From: Pseudomonadota bacterium
Lineage (GTDB): Bacteria > Pseudomonadota > Gammaproteobacteria > Steroidobacterales > Steroidobacteraceae
Assembly: GCA_021792555.1 (NCBI GenBank)
Contig: JAJYUL010000031.1
Coordinates: 1-42,787, forward strand
Length of the DNA: 42,787 bases
Direction of reading: 5' to 3'
Shown: in pieces, positions 26,395 through 34,251 of the stretch
How positions within the stretch are numbered: the stretch's first letter is position 1
Layout: every line of letters starts with the position of its first letter
Notes under the pieces: generated by a model
What the model saw: the letters and a program-made list of their open reading frames with translations, nothing else
What the model was told of the DNA's origin: nothing
Database searches by the model: none
Made by a program: the position numbers and the translations under genes

Positions 26395-26707
26395 CGTTGT
26401 GCTGGCACTCAGCTTCGAGGTGCAACCTGCGCCCAGGGCGCCGAGGGCGCAATGCGGAAATACACGCAGCGCGCGCCGCGCGCGGGCCTCCTGCCGGGCG
26501 GGGGGCTCACCTTCGCGGGCACTTGCGCCCTACGGTCTTGATTGCAGCGCTTCCCGCGAAGACCCCGCACCGTCATGCGCTCGGGTGGACGGTGCTACGC
26601 ACCAATACGAATGGCCGCTCGCGCACAGGCGTGCAGACTCGCACCGTACGATCCAGAGCGCCGGGCGGCAATGCCCACGCTGTTCCTCACAGGCGGAGCG
26701 ACACCCA
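26395..26707. other. Divergent intergenic region
   Basis: This separates the unknown protein (minus) from the universal stress gene (plus). An open plus frame covers it and continues into the stress gene, but its translation has no family character. No clear promoter pair was found. Confidence 0.4.
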
Positions 26708-27706
26708 ATGACCCGCAGCACCGTCATGTTCGCCGTCTCGGCGCCGCACCAGATCGGCCCGGTCATCGTGGACAAAGTCGCCCGGATCACGGCCGCGCTC
26801 GATGCAGATCTCGAGCTGTTTCGCTGCGTATTCGACTCCGACGCCATCGCCTCGGAGCAGGCCGGTCCCGAGCGCACCCAGGAGGAGATTCAACAGCTGG
26901 TTCTGCGCGGACGGCGCGAGCTCGAGGCGGCTGCGGAGCCCTTTGCGGCCCGTGGCCTGCATGTCAGAACGAGCATACGCTGGGACCATCCGGCCTACGA
27001 AGGCATCGTGCGCCAAGTGCTGCGCCACAGGCCGCGCCTGCTGTTTGCGCAGTCGACGCATCGCGATCCGGTGGCGCGCTTCTTTCTGCAGCACACGGAC
27101 TGGAAGCTCATCGAGGCTTGCCCCTGCCCGCTTCTGCTCCTGAAGTCCCCGCGTCCGTATGCGGCGCCGCTCGTGATCGCAGCCGTGGATCCCGGACACC
27201 GACACGACAAGCCCGCCGCCCTCGACGAGCAGATACTCCAGAGCGCAGCTCTCCTGAGCACGGCGCTCGCGGGTCGGCTGGCGGTATTTCACGCCCGAAC
27301 GCCCTGGGACGAGGCGTCCCGAGCGGATCCGGATTTGCGCGATCTGCCGGAATATCGGGACGAGGAGATCCACCGCGCCTATCTGGCTCAGGTCGAGGCG
27401 CGTGTGCTGGCGCTCGCCGAGAAGCACCACATCGGCGCAGCACAGGTCCACATCGAAGACGGCCATCCCGGCGAGCTCCTCCCGCAGTTCGTCAGCCGGC
27501 AGAGTGCGGATTTGGTCGTCATGGGCGCGGTATCGCGCTCACGGCTGCGCCGGGCCCTCATCGGCCACACCGCAGAGCGCGTCCTCGATGCGCTCGACAC
27601 CGACCTGCTGATCGTCAAGCCGCCGGGGTTTCGCACACCGGTGCACCGCCAGTCGCTGCACCATATCCGCTCCCGTGCCGAGACGCGCCCCCGGCTGATC
27701 TGGTGA
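26708..27706 (+). CDS. Tandem universal stress protein (UspE-like)
   Basis: A 332-residue protein with two Usp domains. The start at 26708 (MTRSTVMFAVSAPHQ) follows GGAG about 9 bases upstream. Domain 1 (about 1-155) runs from KVARITAALDADLELF to FLQHTDWKLIEACPCPLLLLK. Domain 2 (about 158-310) has LVIAAVDPGHRH, LAGRLAVFHA and IEDGHPGELLPQF, with the nucleotide-binding loop-like stretch MGAVSRSRLRRALIGHTAERVL. That stretch deviates from the G-2x-G-9x-G(S/T) consensus, so ATP binding is uncertain. The C-terminus adds a basic HRQSLHHIRSRAETRPRL tail. It is convergent with the Acg-type operon. In mycobacteria, tandem Usp proteins and Acg proteins are both DosR-regulated dormancy products, so the pairing is suggestive. 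Confidence 0.9.
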   Translation: MTRSTVMFAVSAPHQIGPVIVDKVARITAALDADLELFRCVFDSDAIASEQAGPERTQEEIQQLVLRGRRELEAAAEPFAARGLHVRTSIRWDHPAYEGIVRQVLRHRPRLLFAQSTHRDPVARFFLQHTDWKLIEACPCPLLLLKSPRPYAAPLVIAAVDPGHRHDKPAALDEQILQSAALLSTALAGRLAVFHARTPWDEASRADPDLRDLPEYRDEEIHRAYLAQVEARVLALAEKHHIGAAQVHIEDGHPGELLPQFVSRQSADLVVMGAVSRSRLRRALIGHTAERVLDALDTDLLIVKPPGFRTPVHRQSLHHIRSRAETRPRLIW

Positions 27707-27756
27707 GCGGGCCGAGGCCGCTCGGCTCGGATCGAGTCTCGCCGCCGCGCTGCGCT

Positions 27757-27849
27757 TCAGCGAATCACGTGCGCGGCAACGACCGCGACCACCAGCAGAA
27801 TCACCGCGACGATGAGTACGATGAGCAGGTGTCTTGCGTGCACTCTCAT
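27757..27849 (-). CDS. Single-span membrane micropeptide (30 residues)
   Basis: An ATG at 27849 opens a 30-codon frame ending at TGA (27757-27759). The peptide begins MRVHARHLLIV; a hydrophobic stretch of about 20 residues (LLIVLIVAVILLVVAVVAAH) follows, and it ends VIR. The basic N-terminus then a clean transmembrane helix is not expected by chance in GC-rich noncoding DNA. GAG/GTGAG upstream of the start could serve as a ribosome binding site. It lies 76 bases downstream of the Acg gene on the same strand. Confidence 0.5.
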   Translation of the reverse strand: MRVHARHLLIVLIVAVILLVVAVVAAHVIR

Positions 27850-27925
27850 GACTTCTCACCCACCTTCCAAGTCCGGTCAACCGCCCCAGGAGGCGGGCTC
27901 GACGCACGGCCGCGAGCGCATCGGG

Positions 27926-29038
27926 TCACAACGTGACCTCCTCGTGTGAGCGACGCAGCGAACGCGTGCCCGGCGGCCCGTAACCGAAGCGGATGAGGGC
28001 ATCGGGCAGCTGGTGTCGACTGTGCAGGAGCGCGCCGAGCTCGAGCCGCATCGCGCGCACTTCCAGCGGCTCGAGGACCATCGCGGCCCGCATGTTCAGG
28101 GCGGTCGCCTGCAGCAGGAACCTCTCGCAGGCGCGTCCGACCGCGGTCCAGCTGCGCGGATCGCTGCGCCCGCCGAACAGCGCCGCGAATCCTCCTGAGC
28201 TGCGCATCTGCTGCGCATATCGGGCGCCATACGCGTACCGCCCGCTCGAGAGAGCGAAGAGTCGCTCGCCGAGCCACTGCGGCAGCACCTGCCTTCCCTC
28301 GCAGCGGGCAAAGACCCCATCACGCCTGCGCAATGCCTCGCGCTCGCTGAAGCGGATCCACTTCTTGCGCTCCTCGAGCAGCGCCGAGTCGGCTCTCTGG
28401 ACCGCGTACGCTGCGCACGCCAGCTCGGCGATCCGTTCGATCTGATACCGCGTGCTCACCACTGCGATGTGTACGCCGAGATCCGCCCCGGAGCGTTCCA
28501 GCAGGTCCACTTCGCGCTCGCTCGGCATGCGCCCGTCATACAGGCCGCGGCCGCTCTGGCGCCTGGGGATCGCATGAAACAAGGCCGAAGGCTCGATGTG
28601 TGCCGCCGCAGCCAGCTCGACTCTCAAGCCGCCCAGCCCCGAGGGATGGTAGGCGACTGTCCCGTTCATGCCGAACGCGCGCGCCGCGATGCTCGCATTT
28701 TCAGCGGCGCAGCCGAGTGCCATAAACAGCCGCTCATCGTCAGGATCAGCGAGCAGCATGCGCCGCGTGAAGTCCGGGTGAACGAACAGCTCCCCAGAGC
28801 GCACACGGAACTTCCACGGCTGTGTGTTCAGGCTGCTCGGCGCCAGAGTGGCATAGCGGACGACCTCCCGATGCGCGCCCCACGGCGCACCCGCCGCAAT
28901 CTCTGCGGGACGCCAGGTCTCCCGTACGGCGATCGCATAGGCGCCGGCCTGGGTGGGCCTGCCCTCCTCCGCCAGGGTGCCCGCGGTACTCCCCGCGGGC
29001 GATGCTGCGACCGTTGCGAGCACTCCACGCGGGTTCAT
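27926..29038 (-). CDS. Acg-type nitroreductase-like flavoprotein
   Basis: A 370-residue member of the nitroreductase fold superfamily. The start at 29038 (MNPRGVLATV) overlaps the stop of the upstream small gene in an ATGA arrangement; 27 in-frame upstream codons belong to the other gene's region and are rejected. Family blocks include YATLAPSSLNTQPWKFRV, DPDDERLFMALGCAAENASIAA, HAIPRRQSGRGLYDG and a C-terminal AMVLEPLEVRAMRLELGALL, with QLPDALIRFGYG. M. tuberculosis Acg (Rv2032) and homologues bind FMN but lack a conventional NAD(P)H reductase site and are induced by hypoxia and nitric oxide. The same role here is inference. It sits tail to tail with the tandem Usp gene. Confidence 0.87.
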   Translation of the reverse strand: MNPRGVLATVAASPAGSTAGTLAEEGRPTQAGAYAIAVRETWRPAEIAAGAPWGAHREVVRYATLAPSSLNTQPWKFRVRSGELFVHPDFTRRMLLADPDDERLFMALGCAAENASIAARAFGMNGTVAYHPSGLGGLRVELAAAAHIEPSALFHAIPRRQSGRGLYDGRMPSEREVDLLERSGADLGVHIAVVSTRYQIERIAELACAAYAVQRADSALLEERKKWIRFSEREALRRRDGVFARCEGRQVLPQWLGERLFALSSGRYAYGARYAQQMRSSGGFAALFGGRSDPRSWTAVGRACERFLLQATALNMRAAMVLEPLEVRAMRLELGALLHSRHQLPDALIRFGYGPPGTRSLRRSHEEVTL

Positions 29039-29226
29039 CTGGAGGCGCTCCCGAAGGGACGATCGATGCTGACCGGCATATGCCCCGTGCGGAACCCTCC
29101 GGCCTGCAGCACAATCCATCGATCCTGCGTTGTCCTCGCCTCGACCGCCAGCGTCTGCGCACCCGATGTTTCCTGGTGCCGATGCAGGCGCCGGGCGCCG
29201 TGACGGGGGATTTCAGCGAGTATCAT
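29035..29226 (-). CDS. Small protein of unknown function, translationally coupled to the Acg gene
   Basis: A 63-residue protein from the ATG at 29226, with GGGAG 7 bases upstream (the best ribosome binding site in this operon). The stop TGA overlaps the ATG of the Acg gene (ATGA), a classical coupling arrangement that supports real translation. It begins MILAEIPRHGARRL, contains TLAVEARTTQDRWIVLQAGG and ends IDRPFGSASR. There is no signal peptide and no cysteine, and I recognise no family. Confidence 0.55.
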   Translation of the reverse strand: MILAEIPRHGARRLHRHQETSGAQTLAVEARTTQDRWIVLQAGGFRTGHMPVSIDRPFGSASR

Positions 29227-29677
29227 GGCTGTCTCCCGGAGTTGACGCTTTGAGATCCTCTCCTCGCGGGTTAACTGCACACATCTGCCCTGGGGTCAAG
29301 ACCTATGCCCACCCGTGCGCTGCGCGCGCACTCGGGCGTGTGTTAGGACGTCCTCTCGTGCCGCGCTCTGATCATCTCAACATGATCATCCGCCAGCCCG
29401 TGGGAGATCGACATAGCGGATAGCCGCAGCACGGGAAACCCGAAGGCGTTGTAGCCGCAGCGCCACACCCTTGCGGTCGCGGCGGTTTCGCAGCGCAGGA
29501 CTCGGGGAAACCACCATCCCCTGCGCGCGACTCGGCCGCTGCAACGCCTGCGTCCGCGGCCGCTGCGGCAGCGTCAGCCGGGCGGTGCGTGCCGCGCGAT
29601 ATTGACCGCAGCGTGCGGGTCCGCCGCTGCCCGCAACGGGAGAGACGGTCCCTGATCGCTGCCGGGCGATCTCCGGC
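29227..29677. other. Intergenic stretch
   Basis: This lies between the start of the small Acg-operon gene and the stop of the acyltransferase fusion gene, both on the minus strand. No gene is supported. It must contain the Acg-operon promoter. A TTGACC hexamer on the minus strand near 29296-29301 lacks a good partner. Confidence 0.4.
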
Positions 29678-32545
29678 TCAGAGCAGATCAGGCTCCCCGC
29701 TGTGCTTTCGAATGTACTCACGGGCCGCATCGCGCAGCTCGACTGCGGCCGCGAAAGGACTTTCTGCGGTGAGCGGCCCGAGCGCTGTGCCGATCGATGC
29801 GCTGACCGCGGCCCGCCGCGGCAACCAGCGGCCGTCGCGCAGCACTGTGCGCGTGCCGCGCAGGGCAATGGGCAGCACCGGCACGCCGGCCCGTGCCGCG
29901 AGCTCGAAGGCGCCGAGCCGCAAGGGCCGCAATCCCGTCACGCTCGTGAATGTGCCCTCCGGAAACACCACGAGAGCATCGCCCCGCGCCAGACGGTCCC
30001 TGAGGCGCTCGATCTCGGCGAGGCTCTCGAGCGCAGCGGCGCGCTCGATGAACAGCGTGCCCAGTCGGATGAGCACAGCGCCGAGCACGGGCACCCACTT
30101 CAGCTCGCGTTTGGCGACGAAACGATGCGGCTGCGGCAGCAGCGCAATGAGCACCAGACTGTCGATGTAACTGCAATGGTTGGCCACGACGACACAAGGC
30201 GGCTCGATGCGGCGCTCCGACTCGCGCATGACGGTTACGGGAATACGCGCGGCGCGAAGCGCCCAGCGCGCGAGCCAATGGGCCACGCGCCAGGGCGCGC
30301 GCCGGCCCGGAAGAGCGAGCACGAGCACCGTGAGGGGAATCGCGAACAGGATCGCAACCAGCCAGACATACAGCCCGTAAGCCACCGCCAGGCCGGCGCG
30401 CCACATCCGGCGCACGGCCGGCCAGGCCGTGGCGCCTGCGAGCCTGAGCAGTTGCACGGCCGGGGGCGCCGGTGCACGACGGAGCCTTCCGCTCAAGTAC
30501 GCTGTTCGGGTCGCCGCGCGCCGCAGCTTGCCGCTGGAGGTCTTCAGCACCGTATGCGGGACCGCGAGCACGATTTCGTCGGGAGGCTCGCCGATGCCCT
30601 CGAGGACACGCTGGTTGATGCGCGCCCGCAAGGCCTCACGCTGCGGTGCATCCCGGTACGAGCTCTCCGCGAGCACGACCAGCCGCTCGGTGGCCTCCCC
30701 CGCAGCGGCCGCGCCGAATGCCACGACGCAGCCCTTGCGCACGCCCTCGAGCGTGCCCACGGCTCGCTCGATCTCTTCCGGATAGATGTGATGCCCGCGG
30801 CGGATGATCAGATCCTTGTTGCGCCCCGTGATATAGAGCTCGCCATCGGCGAGATAGCCGAGATCCCCTGTGTCCAACCATCCGTCATGGCGTATGCGCA
30901 GCGTGGCCTCGGGATTGTCGTAGTAGCCGAGCGTTGCAGACGGTCCTGTGAACTGCACACTGCCCTCGGTGCGCTCGGGCACTTCGATCTCGTCGGATCC
31001 CATGATGCGCACCCGGTAGCCCGGCAGCGGCCGCCCGCAGGACACCAGGCGCAGCGCATCGGGGGCACTGTGCGCGGCGGGCTGCGCCTGCCCCCGGCCG
31101 GTCAACGCGTTGCGCTCGACACGGTCGATCAGAGGGCCGCGATCAAGCGGTGGGAAAGTCAACCCGACCGCCGCCTCGGCCAGTCCATAGACCGGCGTCA
31201 TCGCCGTGCGCTTGAATCCGAAGGGGGCGAAGCGCTGCGCAAAACGCTCGATGGTATCCGGCGCGACCGGCTCGGCGCCGTTGAAGGCGATCCGCCAGGA
31301 GGACAGATCGAGCCCCTCGAGCTCGGCATCGGGGATGCGCTGCGCGGCGAGCTCGTAGCCGAAGTTGGGCGCGGCAGAAAGCGTTGCGTGATACTCGTCG
31401 ATCGCCCGCAGCCAGCGCGCCGGACGGTTCAGGAAGCGCTGCGGCGGCATCACGACGAACAGGCAGCCGAAATAGAGCGATCCGAGCCAGGCGCCGATGA
31501 GGCCCATGTCGTGGTACAGCGGCAGCCAGCTCACGAAGACCTCGGATTCCTTCACGGCCATGACCGCGCCCATCGCCCGGATGTTGGCGAGCAGATCGGC
31601 ATGGGTCAGGATGACGCCTTTCGGATCGCCGGTGCTGCCCGAGGTGTACTGCAGCATCGCGATCGAGTCGGCGGCGGCGCGCGGCGCTGCCGTCCCGAGC
31701 GCAGCGTGCGCGGTGAGTTCATCGACCGAAAGCACCTGCTCCAGGCTGACGACCCGCGGGGCAAGCAGGCGCGCCGCGGCGCGCGCCTCCCTGAAGGTAA
31801 TGAGTACCTGCGCACCGGCGTTGCGCAGGATGCGAGTGTGCCGCCGAACGTGCTCTTCGATCTGCGCGGGCCGCAGCGGCGGGTAGATCGGCACCGGGAC
31901 GGCTCCGGCAAGCAGTGTTCCGAGGAAGGCGTGGAAGTATTCGATGCTCGTCGGCAACATCAGCGCCACTCGGGCGCCGGCCCTGACTCCCGCCCGCCGC
32001 AGGCCGCTCGCCAGCCGGCGCGCGCCGTCCCGCAGTTGCGCGTAGGTCAGTGAAGTTGGACCGTCCTCGCCGAGCACCGTGACGTGGGTCGCATCGGGCT
32101 GTGCCTGGGCGCGCCAGTCGAGCACCTCGATGAGGGTTGCGGCCCGAAATGGCGTGCCGGCGCGCCGCGGCTGCGCGGCAACGGCCCTGCCGGCCGGAGC
32201 GGGCGGCTCGTGCGCTCGGCCGCGCTGCTCGAGGGCCCTCGAGACGGCACGGGCGAGATCGCCCAGCGTTTCGATCGATGCCAGGGCCGAGTCGGGAAGC
32301 TCCACCTCAAAGCGCCGTCCGATCCGCAGCAGCAGCTCCGCCCGCGACAGGCTGTCGAAGCCCAGATCCGCCTCGAGCCTGCTGCCGAGATCGATCCCCT
32401 CGATCGGGGGCTCTCCGCGGTGCAGCTGTGCGTACAGCGAGCGCACGGTGGTGAGGAGCGCCTCGGACGAAAACACGGTCCGTTCGCTCGCTGCGCCTGT
32501 GCTCGGTGCGGGATGCATTGCCATCCGAAGATCCGTTCGACTCAC
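29678..32545 (-). CDS. Acyl carrier protein - FAAL/acyl-AMP ligase - PlsC acyltransferase fusion
   Basis: A 955-residue protein. Residues about 25-105 form a phosphopantetheine-binding carrier domain; LGFDSLS carries the attachment Ser65. Residues about 130-690 form an acyl-AMP ligase of the FAAL type: P-loop YTSGSTGDPKG (300-310), FAAL hallmarks SWLPLYHDMGLIG (339-351) and FNGAEPV, then DTGDLGYL, GRNKDLIIRRG and the terminal catalytic Lys (TSSGK, 673). A transmembrane stretch lies at about 717-746. Residues 765-955 are a PlsC-type acyltransferase with NHCSYID (His790, Asp795) and FPEGT (861-865). Predicted chemistry: the ligase activates a fatty acid, loads the internal carrier, and the PlsC module moves the acyl group to a lysolipid or glycerol phosphate at the inner membrane. 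E. coli Aas combines ligase and acyltransferase in the opposite order and uses separate ACP. No accessory lipid gene is adjacent. Confidence 0.9.
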   Translation of the reverse strand: MSRTDLRMAMHPAPSTGAASERTVFSSEALLTTVRSLYAQLHRGEPPIEGIDLGSRLEADLGFDSLSRAELLLRIGRRFEVELPDSALASIETLGDLARAVSRALEQRGRAHEPPAPAGRAVAAQPRRAGTPFRAATLIEVLDWRAQAQPDATHVTVLGEDGPTSLTYAQLRDGARRLASGLRRAGVRAGARVALMLPTSIEYFHAFLGTLLAGAVPVPIYPPLRPAQIEEHVRRHTRILRNAGAQVLITFREARAAARLLAPRVVSLEQVLSVDELTAHAALGTAAPRAAADSIAMLQYTSGSTGDPKGVILTHADLLANIRAMGAVMAVKESEVFVSWLPLYHDMGLIGAWLGSLYFGCLFVVMPPQRFLNRPARWLRAIDEYHATLSAAPNFGYELAAQRIPDAELEGLDLSSWRIAFNGAEPVAPDTIERFAQRFAPFGFKRTAMTPVYGLAEAAVGLTFPPLDRGPLIDRVERNALTGRGQAQPAAHSAPDALRLVSCGRPLPGYRVRIMGSDEIEVPERTEGSVQFTGPSATLGYYDNPEATLRIRHDGWLDTGDLGYLADGELYITGRNKDLIIRRGHHIYPEEIERAVGTLEGVRKGCVVAFGAAAAGEATERLVVLAESSYRDAPQREALRARINQRVLEGIGEPPDEIVLAVPHTVLKTSSGKLRRAATRTAYLSGRLRRAPAPPAVQLLRLAGATAWPAVRRMWRAGLAVAYGLYVWLVAILFAIPLTVLVLALPGRRAPWRVAHWLARWALRAARIPVTVMRESERRIEPPCVVVANHCSYIDSLVLIALLPQPHRFVAKRELKWVPVLGAVLIRLGTLFIERAAALESLAEIERLRDRLARGDALVVFPEGTFTSVTGLRPLRLGAFELAARAGVPVLPIALRGTRTVLRDGRWLPRRAAVSASIGTALGPLTAESPFAAAVELRDAAREYIRKHSGEPDLL

Positions 32546-32782
32546 TCAGGCGGCGCTGCCGCACTCTATCAGCTGATCCGGCCGCCGGACGATCCGCGCA
32601 ATTGCCTATGGACGCACCGCCTGTCCTCTCGGACGGTGCGGGGGGGAATCGGCGTTCAGGGTCGGATCGGCGCCGCAGCGGGATCTCTGACACGGCCTGG
32701 CGGCCCGGCCGGCACCTTTGCCGCAATCACGGCGGGACGTCCCGGCCGCGATCCGCGCAGGAGTGTCGACGGCGCGTCTGAA

Positions 32783-33229
32783 TCAGGAGTCGGCACCGTC
32801 CGCGTGATGCGCCTCGATGCACAGCCCGTGATCGGCCAGCGTCGCGATCACACGGCAGTCGCGGATGCGGTTGCCATGGTCGTGCTTGAGCATTCTTTCG
32901 AGCTCTGAGCGCAGACTCATCAGCATCGCGACGCGGCGATTGACCGCCTCCAACTGGCGCCGCGCGATGCCATCGGCCCGCGCACAGTCCGAGTCCTGCT
33001 CGTGCGCCAGCGCCAGCAGCTCCCGGATCGCCGGCAACGGGAAGCCGAGCTCGCGCGCATGCCGGATGAAGCTCAGTTTCTGCCGATGCGCCTCTCCGTA
33101 GCGCCGTTGAGCCCCCGCGGTGCGCGCCGCAGGCGGCAACAGACCGATCTGTTCGTAATAGCGGATGGTCTGCACCTTGCAGCCCACGCTGCGGGCCAGC
33201 TGGCCGATGGGCATCGCGACGTCGTTCAT
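32783..33229 (-). CDS. MerR family metal-responsive regulator (ZntR/CadR/PbrR-like)
   Basis: A 148-residue regulator starting at the ATG at 33229. The DNA-binding domain contains IGQLARSVGCKVQTIRYYEQIGLLPP, then AGAQRRYGEAHRQKLSFIRHARELGF, followed by the long dimerisation helix (about 75-120). Metal-site cysteines are Cys80 (SDCARAD, matching the conserved ligand of this subgroup), and Cys124 and Cys136 in the C-terminal loop (DCRVIATLADHGLC). These match the Zn/Cd/Pb-sensing members rather than Cu(I)-sensing CueR, which has a short CxxxxxxxC loop. It is divergent from the CDF exporter, and the shared region holds a perfect MerR-type promoter. The acyltransferase fusion follows 237 bases downstream on the same strand and may be unrelated. 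Confidence 0.92.
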   Translation of the reverse strand: MNDVAMPIGQLARSVGCKVQTIRYYEQIGLLPPAARTAGAQRRYGEAHRQKLSFIRHARELGFPLPAIRELLALAHEQDSDCARADGIARRQLEAVNRRVAMLMSLRSELERMLKHDHGNRIRDCRVIATLADHGLCIEAHHADGADS

Positions 33230-33231
33230 GC

Positions 33232-33262
33232 TTGAAGCTCTAGTGACTGTAGGTTTTAGGAT
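33232..33262 (+). promoter_or_regulatory. MerR-type promoter with 19-bp spacer driving the CDF gene
   Basis: -35 TTGAAG (33232-33237) and -10 TAGGAT (33257-33262) are separated by 19 bases, the over-long spacer that MerR proteins untwist. The spacer contains the dyad CT-x-x-AGT-G-ACT-x-x-AG centred at 33245. This fixes the CDF gene as the target of the divergent MerR regulator, which binds the dyad and represses without metal and activates with it. Confidence 0.85.
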
Positions 33263-33313
33263 AGGGGCCCCAAGTCGCTGATTCAAGGCCACTCCCGGCT
33301 CGCACCGACCGCC

Positions 33314-34237
33314 ATGGCGCATGACCATTCGCATCCCGCCGACCACGCCCACCGCCATGGGCACGGTCACGGCGCCAGTGAGCGCCGGCTGCTGCTGACG
33401 CTGGGCATTCTGCTGAGCTTCACGGCCCTCGAAGCCCTCGGCGGCTGGTTCGCCAACTCCATCGCCTTGCTCGCCGAGGCTGGCCACATGCTGGCCGATT
33501 CCGGCTCGCTGGTGCTCGCCCTTCTGGCGATTCGGGCCAGCCGCCGTCCGGCCGACGCGAGGCACACCTACGGGTCGAGCCGGTACCAGACGCTCGCGGC
33601 CTACACCAATGGACTGATCCTGCTCGCGCTCACGGTCTGGGTGATGGCCGAGGCCGTGCGGCGCCTGATCACACCGCCGCCGGTCGATGGCACCTTGATG
33701 CTCATCATCGCGCTCATCGGGGGTCTCGCCAATCTCGCCGCGTTCATCGCCCTGTCGGGCGCGAGCTCGCTCAACGAGCGCGGCGCGCGGGCCCATGTAT
33801 TGAGCGATCTGCTGGGCTCGGTGGCCGCGGCCGGTGCAGCGCTGTTGATTCTGGAGTTGAACTGGAGGATCGCCGACCCGATCCTCTCAATCATCGTTTC
33901 GCTCCTCATCCTGCGCTCCGGCTGGAAGCTGACGTACGAAGCCGGACACGTGCTGCTGCAGGGTGCGCCGCAGACCGCCGACCCGGAGGCGATCGCGCGC
34001 GATCTCGAAGCGGTTCCGGGGGTCTGCGATGTGCACCATCTGCACGTGTGGTCATTGACGGGTGAGGCCCCGGTGGTGACCCTGCACGCCACCCTCGAGG
34101 CGTCCGCGGATCAGCAGGCTGCCCTGCGGGGCATTCTCGAGCGCCTGCGCGATCGCCATGCCATCACACACGCCACCGTGCAGCTCGAGCGCGGTCAGTG
34201 CCTCGACGAAGGCGATCACCGCTGCCACGGCGCCTGA
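33314..34237 (+). CDS. Cation diffusion facilitator metal exporter (CzcD/ZitB-like)
   Basis: A 307-residue Zn2+ (possibly Cd2+, Co2+) proton antiporter in the inner membrane. The N-terminus is histidine-rich (HDHSHPADHAHRHGHGHG). TM2 carries AEAGHMLADSG, the HxxxD metal site, and TM5 carries RAHVLSDLLGS, the second HxxxD. Six transmembrane segments are followed by the C-terminal cytoplasmic domain: PGVCDVHHLHVWSLTGEAP and the VTLHATLE strand typical of the family. Length is normal. No strong ribosome binding site precedes the ATG. Expression should follow metal through the MerR promoter at 33232-33262. The gene ends 14 bases before the stop of the convergent HME-RND gene. Confidence 0.94.
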   Translation: MAHDHSHPADHAHRHGHGHGASERRLLLTLGILLSFTALEALGGWFANSIALLAEAGHMLADSGSLVLALLAIRASRRPADARHTYGSSRYQTLAAYTNGLILLALTVWVMAEAVRRLITPPPVDGTLMLIIALIGGLANLAAFIALSGASSLNERGARAHVLSDLLGSVAAAGAALLILELNWRIADPILSIIVSLLILRSGWKLTYEAGHVLLQGAPQTADPEAIARDLEAVPGVCDVHHLHVWSLTGEAPVVTLHATLEASADQQAALRGILERLRDRHAITHATVQLERGQCLDEGDHRCHGA

Positions 34238-34251
34238 TCGGTCGACTCTGC

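Noticed and set aside
27881-27899. GC-rich hairpin between the Acg gene and the micropeptide as a terminator
   Set aside because: The pairing is imperfect and no T-run follows, so it does not separate the two genes convincingly.
29702-32053. 783-codon plus-strand open frame opposite the acyltransferase fusion
   Set aside because: Antisense shadow of a well-conserved gene with low-complexity, charged translation and no motif.
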